Origin: Chthoniobacter sp.
Lineage (GTDB): Bacteria > Verrucomicrobiota > Verrucomicrobiia > Chthoniobacterales > Chthoniobacteraceae
Direction: 5' to 3'
Assembly (NCBI GenBank): GCA_021414005.1
Contig: JAIOPH010000027.1
Span: 1 to 64,000, forward strand
Length of the DNA stretch: 64,000 bases
This document shows positions 36,201 through 42,371 of the stretch, one piece after another. The notes beneath the pieces were generated by a model that was not told the origin of the DNA, did not search any database, and was given only the letters and a program-made list of their open reading frames with translations. The position numbers were made by a program, and so were the translations under genes. The stretch's first letter is position 1, and each line of letters starts with the position of its first letter.

Positions 36201-37025
36201 CCGGTCGCCACGCAGGCGCGGTGCGAGTTGGCGGAGATTTTCAGTGCCCGCGGCGAAAACGACGCCGCCACGGAACTGCTCACCGAAGCGCTCGAGAAAG
36301 CGCCCGCCACGGAAATCCCGGCGCGCATCCGCCTCGGTCTCGCGGCGACGAATCTCGCGCGGAAAAATCCCGTGCAAGCGCTGGCCAACGTCCAACCGCT
36401 GCTCACCGCACCCGACAGTCCGGACGGCATGGAGGCCCGCAGTATCGTCGGCGAAGCGCTGGTGCAGCAGCAGAATTGGCCGAAGGCGATCGAGCAATTG
36501 CTGCCGTTCCGCGATGACGAAAAACTCCGCAACGTGGCCGGAGTGAGCGACCGCGCTTTGCTCCGCCTCGGCCACGCCTACGGCGAAGCCGCCCAATGGG
36601 ACGCCAGCCGCCAGACGCTCGAAGCGCTCGTGCAACGCTATCCGCAAACTCCCTGGCTGGACGAGGCGCGCTACGCCATCGGCTGGGCGTGGCAGAATCA
36701 AAAAAACTACGACAACGCCGTGGCCGCCTACACCGAAGTGACCAAGCGCTCAGCAGCGGAAATCGCCGCGAAAGCGCAGGTGCAAATTGGCCTCTGCCGC
36801 TTCGAGCAAAAGCGCTTCGAGGACGCCATCGCCGCGCTGCTCGCGGTGCCTTTCACCTACCGCTACCCCGAGTGGAGCGCCGCCGCCCGCTGCGCCGCCG
36901 CCCGCGCGCACCTTGAGTTGAAAAAGCCCACCGACGCCGAAAAGCAGTGGCAGCAAGTGCTCAACGATTCCCCAAAAAGTCCCTGGGCCGACGTGGCGCG
37001 GAAAGGTTTGGAGGGCATGAAGTAG
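33282..37025 (+). CDS. Giant secreted TPR-repeat protein 2
   Basis: 1247 residues with a signal peptide (ALWIAPLAAGVMLAPLAGNIHAQQ). The whole mature chain is TPR-like: FPVAAERFREFLKVAPNHKDAPAARYGLGLALLEAGD near the start, YLLARTHHLSGELAEAGAQY, FAAFVQKYPKSPLLAEAQFRIG, YGEAAQWDASRQTLEALVQRYP and DNAVAAYTEVTKRS near the end. Its opening repeats align with those of TPR protein 1, so the two giant proteins flanking the TolQ/TolR/toroid genes are paralogues. An Ala/Pro linker near residues 940-960 splits two repeat blocks. Its stop is two bases before the VCBS gene. Confidence 0.85.
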   Translation: MNFVPRGSRALWIAPLAAGVMLAPLAGNIHAQQLSPDDAAALVLNAGRRAFNENQFPVAAERFREFLKVAPNHKDAPAARYGLGLALLEAGDLKGAVESFTQAAAAEFPERPLAQYHLGTAQRITGTQTLAQIAAKPAEEAALRAAAQASFGEAAKAFQAAAELLTARVKKPGVALPEELPAEAEWLVRARCDQADMLLRTGKTKEAADAAWSVLADPAWTKSRSRPLAVYHFGHASFLLKDYVPAGRELATLAPFAQEFGVHARYLLARTHHLSGELAEAGAQYKAVLAGYEEQKKAAQTTLQNPAALKAGHKAALEALLNQPPPEHVARAEFYTAVLTFDEGRQAEAATQFAAFVQKYPKSPLLAEAQFRIGACHVQLKKFPEATAALDPLKEHPLLGDQALIWLARARVGAADPAKPAEFDPAVAAALEMLRRAVQKGQALAATDPEAKLRRAGVLMELADTAVLAKQYPEAVTNYDLIIAETPTRAEEAMQREVTARHLAGQYPEAEALATRFEQTFPASTLLPAVLFRAAESTYLRALKVADPNGQKGPLAEAVTRYKRVVRKYPEFPYINMARQGLATAHYRLGNYTEAALTFATIADGDRTGDLATVPYLLADCLIRGLPPETDDAIQAARFLQQAEQAAKLLEGFAAAQDKSPQAPDALLKLGHCYQRIGVLLAAPAERTKTLTAARDAYDRAMKLTDKEPVRSTAVFEMAKCQALLGDPASIGAAAGLLAQFQNAPLNATPNAPLALLRLSTLLRAQGKPAEALAVMTNCRTQQEPKLAADPARAAWVPMIQYENAVALKESGKVPEARALFEAMVPQFPGKPEALNAAWRVSQCKREEATTLLATARLAAAKPDAKPEEIVAANKVVETQSDALGDAAENFLVQAEQLRTTSPDADAPLRMLYEAAWCYRLLVEVEAEAAKLKAQRAVSAPAPAPVEAKAPRLPSQQRAIEIYQKIIAAAPAAPVATQARCELAEIFSARGENDAATELLTEALEKAPATEIPARIRLGLAATNLARKNPVQALANVQPLLTAPDSPDGMEARSIVGEALVQQQNWPKAIEQLLPFRDDEKLRNVAGVSDRALLRLGHAYGEAAQWDASRQTLEALVQRYPQTPWLDEARYAIGWAWQNQKNYDNAVAAYTEVTKRSAAEIAAKAQVQIGLCRFEQKRFEDAIAALLAVPFTYRYPEWSAAARCAAARAHLELKKPTDAEKQWQQVLNDSPKSPWADVARKGLEGMK

Positions 37026-37027
37026 GC

Positions 37028-38896
37028 ATGATCGCGGCGAGTCAAAATCCGTCTGCGCAACCGGGGAGCACGGGCTTCCAGCCCGTTGCGTCCGGCATCC
37101 TGCCGGACGCGCACGGGGCGTGTGCGAGGCCGGCGATCTGCATTCCGGCACACACGCTCAACCCTCCGGCTGGAAGCCCGCGCTCTACTTTCACCGCCAT
37201 CCTCGCCGTGCTGCTCATCTGCCTCGTGCTCCCGGCCCGCGCTTACATGGAGGCTCCGTTTTCCCTCGGCAAAGTGATCACCGACTCCACCAACATCCTC
37301 GTGGCGCGCGTGGAAAAAGTGGATCGCGAAAAGAACCTCATCATTTTCACCAAGGTTGCCGACCTCAAAGGCAAGCACCCCGCTGACACCATTAAACACA
37401 ACATTGGCCAGGCCGGTTTCAATCCGCGCGAATGGCAGAATGTGATGGCGTGGGCCGAGGTCGGACAGACGGCCGTGATCTTCCACAACGGCGGCGCGTC
37501 CGAGATCTGCATCAAGGACTACTGGTATCAATGCGGCATCGGCGAGTGGTGGCAGATGGTCCACGGCGAGCCGTATTTGCTCCGCAGTTTTTGCGGCAAA
37601 CCGGAGAAGCTCATCACCGCCGTGACCGCCATCCTCGCCGGGCAGGAGGTCACGGTGCCGGCCATGGTCGATGGAGATAAGATGACGCTCCAGCTCCGCA
37701 CGGCGCGGCTCCAGCGGGTCAAGGCGAGCCTCGCAATCCAGGACTACAATGCGACGCGCGACTTCGCCGGCTGGGGCGTCGAGGATCTGCGCCCGCTCGC
37801 CGGCATGCCGGGCTTTCAACAATACGCCGCGCTCAACCGCACCAGCCCCGGCGCGGCAGGCGTGGCTCCGGCGGATTTCGACGGCGACGGCAAGATGGAC
37901 CTCTGCCTTTTCGGCAGCGCGAAAGTGGTGCTGCTGCAAAACGCAGGCGGCTCGCTGAATGAGGTTCCCCTTGCCGTGACCGGCGGCGCGCGCGCAGCGG
38001 CGTGGGCCGACTACAACGGCGACGGCAAGCCTGATTTGCTGCTCGCCACGCCCTCTGGCGCGCGGCTTTTCACGAACGCCGGCGGCACTTTCAAGGATGA
38101 CACGGCAAGCCTGCCGGTCGCGGCTTACAGCAATCTCACCGCCGCCGCCTGGCTCGACTACGACGGCGACGGCAAGCCCGACATCCTGCTCGCGGACGGC
38201 TTCAACGGCCTGCGGCTCTACCACAACACCGGCGCGACGCCGCCGAAATTCGATGACGTGTCCGACAAAGTGGGCCTCGGGCGCGATGGTCTCGCGCGCG
38301 GTTTGAAAGGCGACGCGCTCGCGCTCGCCGACGTGGATGGCGACGGGCGCACCGACTTTCTCTACAGCGCCGGCAACGGCGTGCTCGCTCTGAACAAAAA
38401 GGACGGTTTCGCCGAAGCGAAGGACTCCGGCCTCGCGTTTCGCGCCGGGCAGATCACACCGGTCTTCGGCGACTTCGATGGCGACAAAGCGCCAGACGTG
38501 TTCGTGCCGCAGTCCGGCGGAAGCAAACTTTTCCGCAACGACGGCAAGGGCCATTTCACCGACATCACCGCGAAGTCCGGCGCGCTCGCCGCGTTCACCG
38601 GCGACGCCGCGTGCGCCGTGTGGACCGACTTCAACAACCGCGGCAAACTCGATCTCATCGTCGGCTGCCTGCGCGGTCCGAACCGCTACTTCCGCCACAC
38701 CGGCAACGGCACCTTCGCCGACGCCACCGAGGAAATCGGCTTCCTCCAACGCATCTTCAACACCCGCGCCCTCGCCGCCATCGACCTCAACAAAGACGGC
38801 GTGCTCGACCTCATCCTCAACAACGAAGGCCAGGAATCCTCCGTCCTCATCGGCGACCCGCAGCGAGTGGCGGGGCCGGCGGTGGCGAAGCAGTGA
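37028..38896 (+). CDS. Secreted FG-GAP/VCBS repeat protein
   Basis: 622 residues. The only usable ATG before the signal sequence is at 37028, so residues about 13-53 are translated from a structured repeat (see 37066-37185). The hydrophobic signal core TAILAVLLICLVLPARA then follows. A beta-rich domain (about 75-215) resembles the protein at 22334. Seven FG-GAP blades follow, with calcium-loop motifs DFDGDGKMD, DYNGDGKPD, DYDGDGKPD, DVDGDGRTD, DFDGDKAPD, DFNNRGKLD and DLNKDGVLD. This predicts an extracellular calcium-stabilised propeller. Start two bases after the TPR gene suggests cotranscription with the Tol-like locus. Confidence 0.85.
   Translation: MIAASQNPSAQPGSTGFQPVASGILPDAHGACARPAICIPAHTLNPPAGSPRSTFTAILAVLLICLVLPARAYMEAPFSLGKVITDSTNILVARVEKVDREKNLIIFTKVADLKGKHPADTIKHNIGQAGFNPREWQNVMAWAEVGQTAVIFHNGGASEICIKDYWYQCGIGEWWQMVHGEPYLLRSFCGKPEKLITAVTAILAGQEVTVPAMVDGDKMTLQLRTARLQRVKASLAIQDYNATRDFAGWGVEDLRPLAGMPGFQQYAALNRTSPGAAGVAPADFDGDGKMDLCLFGSAKVVLLQNAGGSLNEVPLAVTGGARAAAWADYNGDGKPDLLLATPSGARLFTNAGGTFKDDTASLPVAAYSNLTAAAWLDYDGDGKPDILLADGFNGLRLYHNTGATPPKFDDVSDKVGLGRDGLARGLKGDALALADVDGDGRTDFLYSAGNGVLALNKKDGFAEAKDSGLAFRAGQITPVFGDFDGDKAPDVFVPQSGGSKLFRNDGKGHFTDITAKSGALAAFTGDAACAVWTDFNNRGKLDLIVGCLRGPNRYFRHTGNGTFADATEEIGFLQRIFNTRALAAIDLNKDGVLDLILNNEGQESSVLIGDPQRVAGPAVAKQ
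37066..37185 (+). repeat. Structured inverted-repeat element, translated in frame
   Basis: The outer arms are 37066-37083 (GAGCACGGGCTTCCAGCC) and 37168-37185, which pair at 17 of 18 positions. Inside is a perfect 10-bp hairpin, GCGTCCGGCA-TCC-TGCCGGACGC (37088-37110), and a second hairpin around GCGTGTGC (from about 37118) with ACACGC (to about 37157). The whole folds as a stem with two inner arms. Read in the gene's frame it encodes a TGFQPVASGILPDAHG peptide. From memory, similar peptides turn up as intergenic-repeat translations in Planctomycetes/Verrucomicrobia genomes. Probably a REP/MITE-like mobile or structural element. Confidence 0.75.
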
Positions 38897-38921
38897 TGTT
38901 TGATGCCGCTACGTTTATCCC

Positions 38922-39257
38922 GTGACCGAAACCAACAAAGAACACCGGCTTCGAGGCCCGGCTCAAATCCGAAAGCTCCGCGCGATGAACTCTCTGGTTC
39001 TCGCAATCGGTTGCACGGTGTTCGCCGCTCTTTTGCTTCCACCGGTATCCTACATCCGACCTCGTCTCGACGCTTCGGGCCGTCAGTTGTTTCGTCCAGA
39101 TGGCCGTCCCGCTTGGGAACACGATTGGCGTTCAGAGTTACGCGAACAGTGGGTTCCTTATTCCTGCTTCGCTCTCGCGGCTTTGTTCATTGTGCGCGCA
39201 GCATTCATTCGCTTTCGTCCTTCGTCCACCTCCAAACCCGATGAACGCAGCGCCTAA
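38922..39257 (+). CDS. Small two-helix membrane protein, unknown
   Basis: 111 residues from a GTG at 38922 (an ATG at 38985 would give a shorter 90-residue form). Two membrane helices are evident: LVLAIGCTVFAALLLPPV (about 25-42) and CFALAALFIVRAAFIRF (about 82-98). A short soluble loop (YIRPRLDASGRQLFRPDGRPAWEHDWRSELREQW) lies between them. No family recognised. Base composition is visibly lower in GC than the flanking genes. It sits between the VCBS gene and a hairpin repeat, and may be an insertion into an older VCBS-PQQ operon. Confidence 0.55.
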   Translation: MTETNKEHRLRGPAQIRKLRAMNSLVLAIGCTVFAALLLPPVSYIRPRLDASGRQLFRPDGRPAWEHDWRSELREQWVPYSCFALAALFIVRAAFIRFRPSSTSKPDERSA

Positions 39258-39283
39258 CGACATGGCTGCCATCGAAAACAACA

Positions 39284-39482
39284 CCGTCATTCTGAACGGA
39301 GTTTCGCCGTGGGCGAAGGCGGTGGCGAAACGGAGTGAAGAATCGCTGACTGTAACGCGGACGGAGGCGGTGGGAGTAATCGCGCGCGCATCCCACCAGA
39401 CCGCCTCCGCCCACGTAGAGTCAGCGATCCTTCACTCCGGCTTGGTTCGCAAAGCCCCCCAAGCCTCCGTTCAGGATGACGG
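39284..39482 (+). repeat. Large inverted-repeat element, copy A
   Basis: The terminal arms CCGTCATTCTGAACGG (39284-39299) and CCGTTCAGGATGACGG (39467-39482) pair at 15 of 16 positions. Nested inside, CGGAGTGAAGAATCGCTGAC (39331-39350) pairs with 39420-39439 at 19 of 20. GTTTCGCC/GGCGAAAC forms a left side hairpin, GGCTTGG/CCAAGCC a right one, and CGGAGGCGGTGGGA pairs across the apex with TCCCACC...CGCCTCCG. The fold is cloverleaf-like. The element shares its arm sequence (GTCATyCTGA.CGGAG) with the element at 45024-45283. No transposase inside. Confidence 0.82.
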
Positions 39483-39564
39483 CCGGTTTTTTTCGACGGG
39501 CACGCTGCGTCTGCGCGCGACATCGAAACGTGCGCGACACCACTCCGCCGTCCGCTCCATCCCA

Positions 39565-41595
39565 ATGCGCCTCGCCGCCCTTCTCCTCCTCACCATTTTC
39601 CTCACCCTCCCCCGCGCCTCGGCCGACTGGATCACCAGCCGCGGCAATCTCCAGCGCACCGGCAACATCGACGCGCAGCCCGGCCCGAAGAAGCCGCGCG
39701 TGCTGTGGGCCTACAAGGCGGCGGAACATTTCGTCGCTTCGCCGGTGCCGGACGCGGGCACGCTGTATCTAGCGGGGCTCGGCGCGTTCAGCACGCCGAC
39801 ACTCCACGCTTTCTCCATCGATGCCGACTCCGCCGAGCGCGCGTTGTGGGCTAAGGCCGCGCCTTTTCTCAAACTCCCGACCGTCTCCCCGCCCGCGGTC
39901 ACCGGCGGCCTCGTGGTTTTCGGCGACGGCATGCACCAGACCGACGGCGCGACGCTCTACTGCATCCGCGCGGAAAATGGCCGGCCGGTCTGGCAGTTCC
40001 CGGTCCCCGGAAAACTCGTCCACATGGAAGGTGCGCCGACCATCGAGAAGGATCGCGTTTACATCGGCGCGGGCGATGCGGGCGTGATCTGCGTGGAGTT
40101 GAAAAAACTCACGCTCGACGGCCAGGACACGGACCCGGCGGCGGCGCAGAAGCTCATCGACGCGCGCTGGACCGAGATGACGGCGAAGTTTGCCGAGGCG
40201 AAAAAGAAGGATCCGGATTTCGCAATCCCGCCGAGCGAGGACGCGCTGCCGAAGCCCGCGCCGAAGCTCGTCTGGCAGCAGGGCAAAGGCACGCTGCACG
40301 TCGATGCCGCGATTGCGGTGGCCGGCGAACGCGTGCTCGTCGCGTCGGCGTACATCGACGACGACAAGGTCGGCAAACGCGCGCTGGTCTGCCTCGCGGC
40401 GGGCGATGGCAAGGTGCTGTGGGAGGTCCCGCTCGCAGGAAAATACAACCCGTGGGCCGGCCCGACCGTGGTCGGCAACACCGTGCTCATCGGCTGCAGC
40501 AGCATCCGCTTTGACCGCAAACTCATCCCCGGTGCGAAGGGCGAAGTGCTCGCGGTGAACATCGAGAACGGCGCGGTCCTCTGGCGCAAGGAGCTGCCCG
40601 GCGGCGTGCTTTCGGCGGTGGCGGTGAGCGGTGATCTCGCGGTGGCGACGGCGACGGACGGCACGGTGCGGGCGTGGACCGTGGCGAATGGCGCGGAGAA
40701 ATGGAGCTACAACGCGGGCGCGCCGTTTTTCGCCGGAGCTGCGGTCGCGGGCGGCAGCGTTTACGCCGCCGACTTGAAGGGCATCGTCCACGCGATCAGC
40801 CTCGCCGACGGCAAAGCGGAGTGGACGTTCAACGTCGCCGCCGACCCCGCGGTGCAAGGGCCGGGCATGTTCTTTGGCTCGCCCGTCGTACATGGCGGCG
40901 ATCTTTTTCTCGCCACGACCAATCTTGACGGCGACCGCCCCGACCAGCCCTCGGTGGTCATGTGCCTGTCCGACAAGGCCGCCGGCGCGAGCGCGGCCAG
41001 CGCCGTAATTGCCGTGGACAAAGCAAACCGGCGGATTTCCATCCCGGCGAAAATCGCGCCGCGAAAACTGCCGAACCTCAAGGAAATCTATCCGCTGGAA
41101 GTGCTCGCCACTTTCCCCACGCCCCGCGGACAGAAGGCGCACGAAACCATCGTGACCTTCGAGGCCAAGCCGAGCGAGATTCACAAGGCGCTCGAACAGC
41201 TCGGCCTGAAACCCGGCAGGCCCGCCAAAGGCGAAGACGCCAGCGCCACCGGCCCCGAGGTCGCCGTTTCGCTCGAACTCCCCGGAGTCGCGGGCAAGAC
41301 GCGCCTCGTGCCCATCGAGCCCGCGATGATCGACATCCGCACAGGCAAAAAGATGCCGGCGCTGAAATGGCATTTCACCGGATCGGCGATGCGCCAGCCC
41401 GATCCCGAAAAACCCGCTAAGGTCTATGGTGCCGACCTCACCGGCACGCTCATCACGATCTATCCGGTGACCGATGAAACCGTCCTGCAATCGAATCTAA
41501 CCGTCGCCGAAGCCTCGCTTCTCCGGCTCGAAACGAACACCAACATCCTGCCCGCCGAAGGCACGCCGGTGACTTTGAGGATCGAAGTGAAATGA
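39565..41595 (+). CDS. Secreted PQQ-type beta-propeller with C-terminal YdjY-like domain
   Basis: 676 residues from the ATG at 39565, with signal peptide MRLAALLLLTIFLTLPRASA; the frame is open further upstream through the repeat element, but that part is not coding. PQQ-like blades show the W-hydrophobic pattern (DWITSRGNLQRTGN, GRPVWQFPVPG, GKVLWEVPLAG, GAVLWRKELPGG, GAEKWSYNAG, GKAEWTFNVAA). Residues about 520-676 match a YdjY-like module: PRGQKAHETIVTFEAKPSEI and ALEQLGLKPG. Such proteins are typical of Planctomycetes/Verrucomicrobia and have no assigned activity. The next gene overlaps its stop by four bases. Confidence 0.85.
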   Translation: MRLAALLLLTIFLTLPRASADWITSRGNLQRTGNIDAQPGPKKPRVLWAYKAAEHFVASPVPDAGTLYLAGLGAFSTPTLHAFSIDADSAERALWAKAAPFLKLPTVSPPAVTGGLVVFGDGMHQTDGATLYCIRAENGRPVWQFPVPGKLVHMEGAPTIEKDRVYIGAGDAGVICVELKKLTLDGQDTDPAAAQKLIDARWTEMTAKFAEAKKKDPDFAIPPSEDALPKPAPKLVWQQGKGTLHVDAAIAVAGERVLVASAYIDDDKVGKRALVCLAAGDGKVLWEVPLAGKYNPWAGPTVVGNTVLIGCSSIRFDRKLIPGAKGEVLAVNIENGAVLWRKELPGGVLSAVAVSGDLAVATATDGTVRAWTVANGAEKWSYNAGAPFFAGAAVAGGSVYAADLKGIVHAISLADGKAEWTFNVAADPAVQGPGMFFGSPVVHGGDLFLATTNLDGDRPDQPSVVMCLSDKAAGASAASAVIAVDKANRRISIPAKIAPRKLPNLKEIYPLEVLATFPTPRGQKAHETIVTFEAKPSEIHKALEQLGLKPGRPAKGEDASATGPEVAVSLELPGVAGKTRLVPIEPAMIDIRTGKKMPALKWHFTGSAMRQPDPEKPAKVYGADLTGTLITIYPVTDETVLQSNLTVAEASLLRLETNTNILPAEGTPVTLRIEVK

Positions 41596-42335
41596 AAGAC
41601 CAAAATCCTCATCATTCGACCGTCTCGTGGACGACCTTTGCCATTTTGGGTCTCGTTGCTCTCGCGGTGCTCGCACTCCGTCCCGTTGGCGGCGGCAAAG
41701 CAGCGGCCAATCCCGAGACGACACGCAGCGTGGTCGCCGCAGACTTGCTCAAGGACCTGAAGCCGGCGCTGCCCGTGACCACGAACCAGGCGACCGCCTT
41801 CACCGCCCCGCCGCCGTGGAAACCAAACACCATTTTTCCCGTGCCTGTCCGCTCGTGGCTGCCGCCCGCGGAGACCGGGGAAAAGGCGGGCCGCCTGCCT
41901 GGCGACCAGCGTCCCGCATCGTCGCCGCCCGTCTCGCTCCCCGAGACCCCGCTGCCCACGCCGGACGTCACGCTCCCCGAGCCCCGCGTGCTGCCGGCTC
42001 GCGACCTCGCCTTTGCCACCGCGCCCGACCCCGCGCTTGTCGCTGTTTGGATCGCCACCAGCCCCGCGCCGGAAACGCGCGGACGCCCGCCCGCTTCAGA
42101 TCGCCCACAGCTCGCGACCGATCCCACCGCGGAAATCACGCGCGCCTTTCCCGTAACCGCGCCCACCGGCCTGCGGGAAACGCCACCGCCGTTTCTGCGC
42201 ATCGCGCTGCCCGATCCATTCGAGCAAATCAACATCGCCGAACTGCGCCCCGCGCCGCCGGAAATTGATCCGCCTGTCATTCCGTTCACCCGCCCGGCCA
42301 ATCCCTGGCCCGGCAGTGCCGAGCCCGCGAAGTAA
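41592..42335 (+). CDS. Single-helix, proline-rich periplasmic protein
   Basis: 247 residues. One membrane helix near the N-terminus (WTTFAILGLVALAVLALRPVGG, about 13-34) is followed by more than 200 residues with very high Pro content and no globular signature (TPLPTPDVTLPEPRVLP, AFATAPDPALVAVW, TPPPFLRIALPDPFE). The layout recalls the rod part of TonB/TolA, but the helix lacks an S-x3-H motif and no C-terminal TonB domain is present. The start overlaps the upstream stop (ATGA). No family recognised. It may link the inner membrane to the propeller proteins encoded beside it (inference). Confidence 0.75.
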   Translation: MKDQNPHHSTVSWTTFAILGLVALAVLALRPVGGGKAAANPETTRSVVAADLLKDLKPALPVTTNQATAFTAPPPWKPNTIFPVPVRSWLPPAETGEKAGRLPGDQRPASSPPVSLPETPLPTPDVTLPEPRVLPARDLAFATAPDPALVAVWIATSPAPETRGRPPASDRPQLATDPTAEITRAFPVTAPTGLRETPPPFLRIALPDPFEQINIAELRPAPPEIDPPVIPFTRPANPWPGSAEPAK

Positions 42336-42371
42336 CGCCCGCGACGCCGGACACCGCGCCTTCCTCATCGC

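Noticed and set aside
39252..39258. GCCTAAC box after the two-helix gene, as in attC sites
   Set aside because: No partner GTTRRRY box or inner stem within 150 bases, so probably chance.
39769..41490. Long minus-strand open frame opposite the PQQ/YdjY gene
   Set aside because: Same reason: composition shadow with no motif, opposite a well-supported propeller protein.
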